This document shows positions 8,507 through 17,293 of a stretch of 41,074 nucleotides of DNA, in pieces. Made by a program: the position numbers and the translations under genes. Under the pieces are notes generated by a model. It was not told the origin of the DNA. It searched no databases and saw only the letters and a list, made by a program, of their open reading frames with translations. Position 1 is the stretch's first letter. Each line of letters opens with the position of its first letter. The stretch spans positions 77,013 to 118,086 of the forward strand of contig PHDA01000010.1 in NCBI GenBank assembly GCA_002842465.1. Reading direction: 5' to 3'. This stretch comes from Bacteroidetes bacterium HGW-Bacteroidetes-7 (lineage in GTDB: Bacteria > Bacteroidota > Bacteroidia > Bacteroidales > UBA932).

Positions 8507-9754
8507 ATGAATACAACACTGAGCTTCATTCTGCCTGGAATACTACTTATTGTAAATATCATCTTGATAATCATAGTAGTTAATTTGAACAAACGAAGCA
8601 GAGAGGAGCAAAGATTTCTTCTGCAGGAGCTTCAACGCCTTAATCGTGAAAACAGAGAGGATGTAACACAGTCTCTATCAAGGTTTTCAGACTCTTTAAA
8701 TCAGAATTTTTCACTCATGAGAGAATCTTCCGATAAATCAATGAATATGCTTGGCGAGATTCAAAAGGAGAAACTTGATCAAATTGAAAAGCGACAGGGT
8801 GAACTCATTATAAATACAGAAAAGAAATTGGAACATATCAGGGCCACTGTTGAGGAAAAATTAGAAAAAACATTAAGCGAAAGATTGGGGAGAAGCTTCG
8901 AAACTGTAGGCAAACAACTTATTGAAGTTCAAAAAGGGTTGGGAGAGATGCAGGTTTTGGCGCAAGATGTAGGAGGATTGAAAAGAGTGCTAAGCAATGT
9001 GAAAATGAGGGGTGGAATAGGAGAGGTTCAACTTTCGATGTTACTGGAACAGATTCTCGCACCTGAGCAATACGAATCAAATGTAAAGACAAAACAGTCA
9101 GGCAGAGACTTCGTGGAGTTTGCCATTAAGCTGCCGGGCAAAGAGGGACATAACAAACACGTATGGCTCCCGGTAGATGCAAAATTCCCAAAAGAGTATT
9201 ATGAGACACTTCAGAACGCATACGATTCCGGTGATCTTGTACTAATTGAGAAAGAACAAAAGGCATTAGAAAACGCCATCAAGCTCATGGCTAAGGATAT
9301 ATCTGAAAAATATGTAAATCCCCCTGCTACAACAGACTTTGCCATAATGTTTCTACCGTTTGAAGGCATTTATGCTGAGGTTGTCAGAAAGGCAGCTTTA
9401 CTGGAAGAGATTCAAACCAAATATAAAGTTCTTATTACCGGCCCAACAACATTTGCAGCAATACTGAACAGCCTTCAGATGGGATTTAGGACACTTGCAA
9501 TAGAGAAGAGAAGCGGAGAGGTATGGAATATACTTGGAGCTGTTAAGAAGGAGTTTTCAACCTTTGGCGATCTTCTGCAGAAGGCGCAGAAGAATATTCA
9601 GGGAGGTCTCGATGATATTGATAAGTTAGTAGGAACAAGAACAAGGGCAATTCAGAGAAAACTCAGCAGCGTTGAGACCATGGGAATTCCCGACGTAAAA
9701 CTTATATCAGATGAAGAGACAAATGCTCTTCTGCCACCCTCGGATGAGGTTTAA
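8507..9754 (+). CDS. rmuC: DNA recombination protein RmuC
   Basis: 415 residues. One N-terminal membrane helix (about residues 5-27) is followed by a long coiled coil (about 30-165) rich in Glu, Lys and Gln. The RmuC nuclease-like domain runs to about residue 380, with RGGIGEVQLSMLLEQIL, VWLPVDAKFP and FAIMFLPFEGIYAEV as family signatures; the D and K of the PVDAKFP segment resemble a PD-(D/E)xK core. RmuC limits inversions at short inverted repeats in E. coli; its exact biochemical role is not settled. It is alone on the plus strand, divergent from the MarR gene and convergent with carB. Confidence 0.93.
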   Translation: MNTTLSFILPGILLIVNIILIIIVVNLNKRSREEQRFLLQELQRLNRENREDVTQSLSRFSDSLNQNFSLMRESSDKSMNMLGEIQKEKLDQIEKRQGELIINTEKKLEHIRATVEEKLEKTLSERLGRSFETVGKQLIEVQKGLGEMQVLAQDVGGLKRVLSNVKMRGGIGEVQLSMLLEQILAPEQYESNVKTKQSGRDFVEFAIKLPGKEGHNKHVWLPVDAKFPKEYYETLQNAYDSGDLVLIEKEQKALENAIKLMAKDISEKYVNPPATTDFAIMFLPFEGIYAEVVRKAALLEEIQTKYKVLITGPTTFAAILNSLQMGFRTLAIEKRSGEVWNILGAVKKEFSTFGDLLQKAQKNIQGGLDDIDKLVGTRTRAIQRKLSSVETMGIPDVKLISDEETNALLPPSDEV

Positions 9755-9773
9755 ATAAGTGAGCTAATGAATT

Positions 9774-9810
9774 AAAAAGCTCCTCAAGTTTTACTTGAAG
9801 AGCTTTTTTT
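9774..9810. terminator. Bidirectional intrinsic terminator between rmuC and carB
   Basis: A stem AAGCTC-c-TCAAGT pairs with ACTTGA-a-GAGCTT around a short T loop with one internal mismatch. It is preceded by a run of A and followed by a run of seven T, so it can end transcripts from both strands. It lies 20 bases after the rmuC stop and 19 bases after the carB stop. Confidence 0.85.
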
Positions 9811-9828
9811 ATTTAACTATAATTGTGA

Positions 9829-12800
9829 TTAATAAGTTTTATATTCATCCCAACTTTTAATCTGAATATCCTCAATTTTCATCGAACAGAAAGCGATAAT
9901 AAATGCAGAAGCCAGACGAGCGTTTGTTATGAGTGGAACGTTAAAATCCACTGCTGCTCTCCTGATTTTATAACCATTCTCGAGTTCAATCTGAGTAAGG
10001 TTTTTTGGAATATTTATAACAAAATCAAGCTCTTTATTTTTGAGCATTTGCATAGCCTGTGGCTGCATATCAGGATCACTTGGCCAATGCACCAAAGTAG
10101 CAGGAATATTGTTGTCAATCAAGTACTTGTGTGATCCTCCGGTTGCATAAAGGTTGTAGCCCTTCTGGGACAACAGTTTTGAGGCCATAAGCAGATCAGC
10201 TTTTTGTTTTGCAGAACCGCTGGATATTAAAATATTCTTTTTAGGGATTCTGTAACCGACAGATAGCATAGCAGTTAGTATAGCCTCATTGGTATCATCA
10301 CCAATACATCCCACCTCTCCGGTTGAAGCCATATCGACACCTAGCACAGGATCGGCCTTTTGAAGACGTGAAAAGGAAAATTGAGAAGCCTTAATGCCCA
10401 CATAATCAAGATCGAATGCACTATTGGAAGGAGGGGTAACCTCTGTACCTGTCATCACCTTTGCAGCAAGTTCTATAAAGTTAATTTTGAGAACTTTTGA
10501 GACAAAAGGGAAACTTCTTGATGCCCTCAGGTTACACTCAATTACCTTTATATCGTTCTCTTTTGCAAGGAACTGGATGTTAAACGGACCTGTAATATTA
10601 AGTTCTCCGGCAATTCTTCTGGCAATCTTCTTTATTCTGCGCGAAGTCTCAACATATAGCTTTTGAGGAGGAAACTGAATTGTCGCATCACCCGAGTGAA
10701 CACCGGCAAATTCAATATGTTCTGAAACCGCATAGGCAATTATCTCACCATCTTTTGCAACAGCGTCAAGCTCTATCTCTTTGGCATTCTGAATAAACTC
10801 AGATACTACAACAGGGTGTTTTTTAGATACATTAGCCGCTAACTTCAAGAATTGCTCCAATTCACTATTGTTTGAACAAACATTCATTGCAGCACCTGAA
10901 AGCACATAGGATGGTCTTACCAAAACAGGGAATCCAACAATGTCAACAAATTCATTTACCTCATGCAGGGTAGTGAGCTCCTTCCATCTTGGCTGGTCAA
11001 CACCCAATCTGTCAAGCATAGAAGAGAATTTATGTCTGTCCTCAGCGTTATCAATGCTTTTTGCGCTTGTTCCCAATAAGTTAACTCCAGACTTGTCCAA
11101 TTTTAAGGCAAGGTTATTTGGAATCTGACCTCCCACCGAAACAATCATTCCATGAGGGTTTTCAAGTTCATAAATATCCATAACCCTTTCGTAAGTGAGC
11201 TCGTCAAAGTAGAGACGGTCGCACATATCGTAGTCGGTAGAGACTGTTTCAGGGTTGTAATTTATCATTACGCCTCTCCATCCTGTATTCCTAATTGTTT
11301 GAAGTGCATTTACCGAACACCAGTCAAATTCAACAGAACTGCCAATACGGTATGCGCCTGAACCTAATATAATAATAGACTTATGGTCACCAAGATAATT
11401 GACATCATTTGCAGTTCCGTTATAGGTAAGGTAGAGGTAGTTTGTCTGAGCCGGATACTCTGCAGCAAGAGTGTCAATCTGCTTAACAACGGGCTTAATG
11501 CCTCTCTCTTTTCTGATACTTCTAATCAATGATGCAGAGATATCGGGATCGGTTCTGTCTTTAAATATTAGCCTTGCTATCTGGAAATCGGAGAAACCCT
11601 CTTTTTTGGACTTTAACAGAAGTTGGTCATTAAGCTCCTCAATCTCTCCCAGAGCACTTAGCTTCTTTGACGTGAGAACAATATTTTGAAGCTTATCAAG
11701 AAACCATCTGTCAATTTTTGTAAGCTCATGAATTTGGTCTACAGTATAGCCCTTTTGAAATGCCTTAGAAATTACGAATATACGGTTATCGGTTGGCTCC
11801 CTGAGTGATTTATCAATATCTTCTACTATTATCTCTCTGTTAGCTACAAACCCGTGTGCACCCTGGCCAATCATCCTTAAACCCTTCTGAATAGCCTCTT
11901 CAAAGCTGCGGCCGATAGCCATAACCTCACCAACACTCTTCATGCTTGAGCCAATCTCTCTTGATACGCCCTGGAATTTTGAGAGGTCCCATCTTGGAAT
12001 TTTACACACAATGTAGTCCAGTGCTGGTTCAAAGAAGGCAGGAGTTGTTTTGGTCACTGAGTTCTTTAGTTCAAACAGACCGTATCCCAAACCTAATTTT
12101 GCGGCAACAAATGCAAGAGGATAACCGGTTGCTTTAGAGGCAAGTGCCGATGATCTGCTCAACCTTGCGTTTACCTCAATAACTCTATAGTCCTCAGAAT
12201 AAGGGTCAAAAGCATATTGTACATTACACTCACCCACGATACCAATATGTCTTACTATCTTGATAGAGAGCTCTCTGAGCATATGATATTCACTGTTGGT
12301 AAGAGTTTGTGAAGGGGCAACCACTATACTCTCTCCCGTGTGAATTCCAAGGGGGTCAAAGTTCTCCATGTTGCATACTGTTATACAGTTGTCATAACAG
12401 TCTCTTACAACTTCGTACTCAATCTCTTTCCATCCCTTAAGCGATTTCTCGACCAGTACCTGAGTAGAGTATGAAAATGCTTTTCCTGCAAGAACCTCTA
12501 ATTCATCTGCGTTATCGCAGAATCCGCTGCCCAGTCCTCCAAGAGCGTAGGCCGCCCTTAGGATAACCGGATATCCAAGGTCTTGTGCAGCAATCTTAGC
12601 ATCTTCAATAGTTGCTACTGCATGACTTTTGATTGTTTTTACATCTATCTGATCCAGTTTTTTTACAAAAAGTTCTCTGTCTTCTGTATCCATAATGGAT
12701 TGCACAGGTGTTCCAAGTACCTTAAGATCATACTTTTCAAAAACTCCTGATTTATATAATTCTACGCCGCAATTGAGAGCTGTCTGACCACCAAATGCCA

Positions 12801-13056
12801 GCAGTATTCCCTGAGGTTTCTCCTTTTTGATTACCTCTTCAACAAAATATGGAGTAACAGGCAAAAAGTAAATTTTGTCCGCTACACCTTCGGATGTCTG
12901 AACGGTAGCAATATTGGGGTTAATAAGTACCGTCTCGATTCCCTCCTCCTTCATAGCCTTTAGTGCCTGTGAACCTGAGTAGTCAAACTCACCTGCTTCA
13001 CCAATCTTCAATGCTCCTGAACCGAGTAATAGTACCTTTTTAATATTTTTATCCAT
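9829..13056 (-). CDS. carB: Carbamoyl-phosphate synthase large subunit
   Basis: 1075 residues, matching the usual length (about 1073). Two homologous ATP-grasp halves are present: the first (residues 1-400) makes carboxyphosphate and carbamate, the second (about 550-930) makes carbamoyl phosphate. Each opens with a glycine-rich segment (VLLLGSGALKIGEAGEFDYS; IILGSGAYRIGSSVEFDW). An oligomerisation region lies between them and a C-terminal MGS-like allosteric domain (from about 940, with NLYATGGSHKYL) binds UMP or ornithine in other species. The product feeds pyrimidine and arginine synthesis. It follows carA by 9 bases, and both subunits are needed for glutamine-dependent activity. Confidence 0.98.
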   Translation of the reverse strand: MDKNIKKVLLLGSGALKIGEAGEFDYSGSQALKAMKEEGIETVLINPNIATVQTSEGVADKIYFLPVTPYFVEEVIKKEKPQGILLAFGGQTALNCGVELYKSGVFEKYDLKVLGTPVQSIMDTEDRELFVKKLDQIDVKTIKSHAVATIEDAKIAAQDLGYPVILRAAYALGGLGSGFCDNADELEVLAGKAFSYSTQVLVEKSLKGWKEIEYEVVRDCYDNCITVCNMENFDPLGIHTGESIVVAPSQTLTNSEYHMLRELSIKIVRHIGIVGECNVQYAFDPYSEDYRVIEVNARLSRSSALASKATGYPLAFVAAKLGLGYGLFELKNSVTKTTPAFFEPALDYIVCKIPRWDLSKFQGVSREIGSSMKSVGEVMAIGRSFEEAIQKGLRMIGQGAHGFVANREIIVEDIDKSLREPTDNRIFVISKAFQKGYTVDQIHELTKIDRWFLDKLQNIVLTSKKLSALGEIEELNDQLLLKSKKEGFSDFQIARLIFKDRTDPDISASLIRSIRKERGIKPVVKQIDTLAAEYPAQTNYLYLTYNGTANDVNYLGDHKSIIILGSGAYRIGSSVEFDWCSVNALQTIRNTGWRGVMINYNPETVSTDYDMCDRLYFDELTYERVMDIYELENPHGMIVSVGGQIPNNLALKLDKSGVNLLGTSAKSIDNAEDRHKFSSMLDRLGVDQPRWKELTTLHEVNEFVDIVGFPVLVRPSYVLSGAAMNVCSNNSELEQFLKLAANVSKKHPVVVSEFIQNAKEIELDAVAKDGEIIAYAVSEHIEFAGVHSGDATIQFPPQKLYVETSRRIKKIARRIAGELNITGPFNIQFLAKENDIKVIECNLRASRSFPFVSKVLKINFIELAAKVMTGTEVTPPSNSAFDLDYVGIKASQFSFSRLQKADPVLGVDMASTGEVGCIGDDTNEAILTAMLSVGYRIPKKNILISSGSAKQKADLLMASKLLSQKGYNLYATGGSHKYLIDNNIPATLVHWPSDPDMQPQAMQMLKNKELDFVINIPKNLTQIELENGYKIRRAAVDFNVPLITNARLASAFIIAFCSMKIEDIQIKSWDEYKTY

Positions 13057-13065
13057 CTTGTTAAA

Positions 13066-14136
13066 TTAGAGTAGTTTAATAAAGTCGTCAAATAGAAATT
13101 CAGTATCTGTCGGGCCACTTGAGGCCTCAGGGTGAAACTGACAAGAGAAGAATGGTTTTGATTTGTGTCTTATCCCTTCGTTTGTTGAGTCGTTCATATT
13201 TATAAAGAGGGGCTCCCAATCGCCGCCAAGAGTATTATTATCAACAGCATATCCATGGTTCTGAGATGTAATAAAACATCTGTTTGTGTTTGCCATCCTC
13301 ACAGGTTGATTATGGCTACGATGCCCATATTTAAGTTTAAATGTCTGTGCACCACCGGCTTTTGAGAGTAGTTGATTACCCATGCAGATACCAAAAATTG
13401 GTTTCTCTTCATTTAACGCCCTCTTTATGTTTTCAACTGTTATATTGCAAAAATCTGGATTTCCAGGGCCATTTGAAATAAATAGTCCGTCATATTCCAA
13501 TTTTGAAAAGTCATAATCCCATGGTACTCTTATGATTTCAACACCTCTTCTCAAAAGACATCTAATTATATTGTGCTTAACTCCGCAGTCAACCAACACT
13601 ATCTTCTTATCTCCGTTACCGTATCTTATAACCTCTTTACAGCTTACAACATCAACCTGATTTACCAGGTTAGGGTCTTCCATTTTCTCCAGAGTAGCCC
13701 CTTCCGGCAAAATCTTACCCAACATAGAGCCTTTCTCTCTCAATATTTTAGTAAGTTCTCTGGTATCGATACCATATATGCCAGGGATTTTATGTTCCTT
13801 AAGCCACTCATCCAGGCTCTTCTTAGCATTCCAGTGACTGTACTTGAAAGAGTAATCTGAAATTACCAAACCGCGTACATGAATCTTTTCAGACTCAAAC
13901 AGCGTGGAAAGATTACCTTCAACAGAATCCTCCGGTACACCGTAGTTACCAACCAAGGGAAAGGTCACACATAATATTTGTCCGGAGTAGGAGGGATCGG
14001 TCAGACTCTCTGGATATCCCACCATAGCGGTAGAAAAAACGACCTCACCATCAATGGCTTGGTCGTAACCAAAAGAGTGTCCCTTAAATTCGGCACCATT
14101 CTCCAGGTGCAGGGTAGCAGGTTTGTTTGGATGCAT
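13066..14136 (-). CDS. carA: Carbamoyl-phosphate synthase small subunit (glutamine amidotransferase)
   Basis: 356 residues. The N-terminal CPSase small-chain domain (residues 1-150) is followed by a class I glutamine amidotransferase domain. The triad is visible: nucleophilic Cys in FGICMGNQLL, and His and Glu in QFHPEASSGP near the C-terminus; KYGHRSHNQPV and QNHGYAV are also typical. It releases ammonia from glutamine and channels it to CarB. The start is supported by AGGAA about nine bases before the ATG, one of the few plain ribosome sites here. carB follows 9 bases downstream. Confidence 0.97.
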   Translation of the reverse strand: MHPNKPATLHLENGAEFKGHSFGYDQAIDGEVVFSTAMVGYPESLTDPSYSGQILCVTFPLVGNYGVPEDSVEGNLSTLFESEKIHVRGLVISDYSFKYSHWNAKKSLDEWLKEHKIPGIYGIDTRELTKILREKGSMLGKILPEGATLEKMEDPNLVNQVDVVSCKEVIRYGNGDKKIVLVDCGVKHNIIRCLLRRGVEIIRVPWDYDFSKLEYDGLFISNGPGNPDFCNITVENIKRALNEEKPIFGICMGNQLLSKAGGAQTFKLKYGHRSHNQPVRMANTNRCFITSQNHGYAVDNNTLGGDWEPLFINMNDSTNEGIRHKSKPFFSCQFHPEASSGPTDTEFLFDDFIKLL

Positions 14137-14172
14137 TATTTTTTTCCTGTTTTGATATTAAATAAACTCGGC

Positions 14173-14180
14173 AAAATTAA
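14173..14180 (-). promoter_or_regulatory. Candidate -7 box of carAB
   Basis: The minus strand reads TAATTTTG, a full match to TAnnTTTG, 36 bases before the carA ATG. No good -33 TTG at the preferred spacing is seen. The upstream gene's terminator lies just beyond it. Confidence 0.38.
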
Positions 14181-14194
14181 TCAAAATATAAACA

Positions 14195-14222
14195 AAAAAA
14201 AAGGGGCGTTTGCCCCTTTTTA
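14195..14222 (-). terminator. Intrinsic terminator of the C69 dipeptidase gene
   Basis: A GGGGC/GCCCC stem extended by flanking A/T pairs, with a small loop. On the minus strand it is followed by nine T, the classic intrinsic terminator form. It lies about 28 bases after the dipeptidase stop and separates that gene from carAB. Confidence 0.85.
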
Positions 14223-14249
14223 AATATGATGTTTACAAAAAGCTATAAG

Positions 14250-15857
14250 TTACATACTTCTGGCAAAGATTGTCCATAATTCCGCTTTGAGCTCTACCCA
14301 TCTTTTCATGGTAGCAGATGCGAAATTGTGAGTATGGTCGGTGAGAAGTTGCTTAGCCTCATCTGTTTTACCCTCCTTGATAAGATCTGCTGCCTTTTTC
14401 TCAACCATAGGTGCCATTTCAAATAAAAGATCTTCAAATTTCATAATCTGAGGCTCAAGAAGGCCTCTTGTTCTGTCCCAGTTTATTGTTGCAATTCTGT
14501 TAGTCTCCCTGAATGACCAGATTGCAGCATCTGTGCGATATCTGTGCTGACCACAAACCTTAAAACTCTCAGGCAGATACTTGGTTCCTGAGTAAATTGG
14601 AATCCTTGGACTCTGTGCAGGGTTGTCAAAGGAGAAGTAGGCAATACCTCCAACTTCGTCAGGCAGCCAGTCTCTCAACTGAATAATGTGTGAATAAGAG
14701 CACTGAATAACCGCTACGTTTCTGATTCTTTCGGTCACACCAGGTTTAATATGATTTAAAAGTGCCCTCATATCGTTACTCATAAAGTTTGATATTGGCT
14801 TAACAGTATCTTTATACTCACCTCTTTCACGATCCCTTCTTGTCACCTCTACAGCCAGATTCTTTGTCTGATCCCACTCTGTACCTTCGTATGTCTCTCT
14901 GTAAAGTGCAATTATATCTCTTACAGCTACCTTTTTATCTGGTTTAACAGAAAATGGCAGCTCTTCAGAATCAAATTTAAGATTCAATGAAGGAGCAAGT
15001 GCATTGAGAACAAAAAATTCACGATATGAGAATGGCTTGCTTCCGTTGTTTATCTTCCAGAATACAAACTCCTCTTTACCATCCCAGAAGCCCAGTTTTT
15101 TGCATCTCTCCTTAATATCGGTGCTATACATGAAATTGGCAGGATCGTTGAAATTAACGCGTGAAATCCTTGGTATATTGGCTGAAATGCCCACATGGTC
15201 ATCCGGAATTCTTTGTGCAACCCAGATAGCAGATGGTTTTCCAGGACCCGAACCGAAAATTTCAAGTTGCCAAACCTCTTTTTTATCTGCAATTGTGAGA
15301 CATTCACCTGAATCACCATAACCATACTGCTCGGCAAGACGACCAATAAGAATAACGGCATCTTTGGCAGTTGAGCATCTTTGAAGAGCAATTCTTTCAA
15401 GTTCCTCTATCAAAAAGAGGCCCATATCGTTAACAAGCTCTCTTCTGCCAACAATTGTGGTTTCGCCTATTGCGAGTTGCTTTTCATTAAGACATGGATA
15501 TGCAGTATTCAGGTATGCGAAGGTTTCGGCAGGAGCGGGGATACGACCCTTTTCCGTAACATTTCTATTGTCCCAAGGCTCCTCTGTATGGAGTGCTCCC
15601 CAGAATACAGGTTCGGTATCTCCGGGTTTAAAACTTTTTTTGCCTACAATTTCAAGCCAGGTTCTGTAATTTGAGTCACAGGTGTGTGCTGTCATGACTG
15701 AACCGTCTGTACTGGCCTGTTTACCAACAACAATGGATGTGCAACTTTCTGTAAAATCAGAGTCATCTGGATTGACGTATTTAAAAGGTACCTGCGAATG
15801 CAGTGAGACAGAGACTAGAAAAAGAGCAGCGGCTAAAAATAGTCGTTTGATTTTCAT
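14250..15857 (-). CDS. Peptidase family C69 dipeptidase, exported
   Basis: 535 residues. The start at MKIKRLFLAAALFL is chosen over an upstream ATG (15953) because it opens a normal signal peptide ending near HSQ, and the longer form would run into the divergent gene. C69 enzymes are Ntn-hydrolases; Cys39 in ESCTSIVVGKQAS is the likely nucleophile, though it is preceded by about 16 residues after the signal cleavage point, so removal of a propeptide would be needed to expose it. DGSVMTAHTCDSN and the EVWQLEIFGSGPG segment are typical. It probably cleaves dipeptides in the periplasm, supplying amino acids to an asaccharolytic or mixed fermenter. A strong terminator follows. Confidence 0.88.
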   Translation of the reverse strand: MKIKRLFLAAALFLVSVSLHSQVPFKYVNPDDSDFTESCTSIVVGKQASTDGSVMTAHTCDSNYRTWLEIVGKKSFKPGDTEPVFWGALHTEEPWDNRNVTEKGRIPAPAETFAYLNTAYPCLNEKQLAIGETTIVGRRELVNDMGLFLIEELERIALQRCSTAKDAVILIGRLAEQYGYGDSGECLTIADKKEVWQLEIFGSGPGKPSAIWVAQRIPDDHVGISANIPRISRVNFNDPANFMYSTDIKERCKKLGFWDGKEEFVFWKINNGSKPFSYREFFVLNALAPSLNLKFDSEELPFSVKPDKKVAVRDIIALYRETYEGTEWDQTKNLAVEVTRRDRERGEYKDTVKPISNFMSNDMRALLNHIKPGVTERIRNVAVIQCSYSHIIQLRDWLPDEVGGIAYFSFDNPAQSPRIPIYSGTKYLPESFKVCGQHRYRTDAAIWSFRETNRIATINWDRTRGLLEPQIMKFEDLLFEMAPMVEKKAADLIKEGKTDEAKQLLTDHTHNFASATMKRWVELKAELWTIFARSM

Positions 15858-15901
15858 CTGTTTAAGAGTATAAGTTAATAATGTAATTTTGTCACTTTGA
15901 G

Positions 15902-15909
15902 CAAAAATA
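15902..15909 (-). promoter_or_regulatory. Candidate -7 box of the C69 dipeptidase
   Basis: The minus strand reads TATTTTTG, a full TAnnTTTG match, 44 bases before the dipeptidase ATG in the 89-base gap between two divergent genes. No matching -33 element is clear. Confidence 0.38.
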
Positions 15910-15946
15910 CAAAAAATCAGGTTATATTTACTCCGAAATACAAAAT

Positions 15947-17293
15947 ATGCCAAAAATGAGAATTTCGTTAATATTGCTGACTTGGATATTGTCTATAACA
16001 TCGCTGGTAGGCCAGCAGACGTTTTATGTGATTGATATTAAAGAGGAGATAAACAAATCCTCTGCAAAAAGACTTTCTAAAGGGTTGGCAGAAGCTTCAG
16101 AGATGAAGGCCGACTGGGTAATTATTCAATTGAATACATATGGAGGGGCAGTTGATGCTGCAGACAGCATGAGAACAGCTCTCCTTAACTTTCATATTCC
16201 TGTGATAGCTTTCATTAACAACCAGGCCGCATCTGCAGGTGCGCTCATCTCAATTGCATGCGACAGCATATATATGAGAAAAGGTGGGAGCATTGGGGCT
16301 GCAACAGTTGTGAACCAGACAGGAGAGGTGATGCCTGACAAGTACCAGTCATTTATGAGGGCAATGATGAGGGCGACTGCAGAGGTTAATGGCAGAGATC
16401 CTAAAATTGCTGAGGCAATGGTAGATCCTTCAATATATATCGATGGGCTAATTGATAGCAACAAGGTGTTAAGCTTTACTGCAGAAGAGGCAATGTTACA
16501 TGGTTATTGTGAGGGGATTGCAGTAAATACACAAGAGGTCGCAACAATCATAACGGGTTCGGATGACTTTATTTTAACTGTTCAAAAGCTCTCTTTCATG
16601 GATAAGATTCTACTATTCTTTTTAACTCCGGTAGTTCAGGGTCTTCTTCTGATGTTAATAATAGGAGGAATCTATTTTGAGCTTCAAAGCCCTGGAATCG
16701 GATTCCCTTCTGCTGCAGCTGTGATAGCAGCAGTTCTCTATTTTTCACCACTTTACCTTGAAGGACTTGCAGAGAACTGGGAGATAATCATTTTTGCGAT
16801 AGGAATTTTGCTAATATTGGCTGAAATATTTGTAATCCCCGGGTTTGGCGTTGCAGGGGTGTCAGGTATTGTTCTAATGGTAACCGGTCTGGCATTTGCT
16901 ATGATTGACAATAAACTTTTCTACTATGAAGGTAAGTTTGATTTTATAGTACTCATCAAGCCTGTTTCAATCGTAATGCTCTCGACCTTTTTATCTCTGA
17001 TCTCATCCATATATCTGGCTGGAAAACTCTTTAAAACCTCAAGGTTACCGGGAGTATCATTACCAACAGAATTAAAAGATAGTGAAGGTTTTGTGGGGGT
17101 AGAGATACACTACCATCACCTTGTTGGGAAAACAGCAGAGGTTAAAACCGATATGAGACCTTCAGGTAAAATTGATATTGATGGAAAATGGTACGAAGCA
17201 ACTATGGATATGGGTATGGCCAATAAGGGCGACTCTGTAATTGTTACCCGTTTTGAGGCGGGGAGACTATATTGCGAGCGTCTGAATCAATAA
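15947..17293 (+). CDS. NfeD/ClpP-class membrane serine protease
   Basis: 448 residues. A signal peptide (to about residue 22) precedes a ClpP/SppA-like serine protease domain (about 25-210) with nucleophile Ser96 in NQAASAGALIS; the general-base lysine is probably the one in DKYQSFMRAM. Four to five membrane helices follow (about 225-365), then a C-terminal NfeD OB-fold domain (about 375-448). This is the long, protease-fused form of NfeD, often linked with membrane-protein quality control beside SPFH/stomatin proteins. No stomatin gene is next door. The ATG nine bases further in is an equally good start. The last 50 bases overlap the convergent ispG gene. Confidence 0.92.
   Translation: MPKMRISLILLTWILSITSLVGQQTFYVIDIKEEINKSSAKRLSKGLAEASEMKADWVIIQLNTYGGAVDAADSMRTALLNFHIPVIAFINNQAASAGALISIACDSIYMRKGGSIGAATVVNQTGEVMPDKYQSFMRAMMRATAEVNGRDPKIAEAMVDPSIYIDGLIDSNKVLSFTAEEAMLHGYCEGIAVNTQEVATIITGSDDFILTVQKLSFMDKILLFFLTPVVQGLLLMLIIGGIYFELQSPGIGFPSAAAVIAAVLYFSPLYLEGLAENWEIIIFAIGILLILAEIFVIPGFGVAGVSGIVLMVTGLAFAMIDNKLFYYEGKFDFIVLIKPVSIVMLSTFLSLISSIYLAGKLFKTSRLPGVSLPTELKDSEGFVGVEIHYHHLVGKTAEVKTDMRPSGKIDIDGKWYEATMDMGMANKGDSVIVTRFEAGRLYCERLNQ

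Noticed and set aside
14195-14222. Attenuator for carAB
   Set aside because: The hairpin lies upstream of the carAB -7 box and has its T-run just after the dipeptidase gene, so it is that gene's terminator.
15004-15674. Several overlapping open frames of 70-116 codons on both strands
   Set aside because: All lie within the C69 dipeptidase gene in other frames and have no independent support.
15858-15953. Longer dipeptidase start (15953) with 32 extra residues
   Set aside because: The extra residues precede a perfect signal peptide and would overlap the divergent NfeD gene and its promoter.
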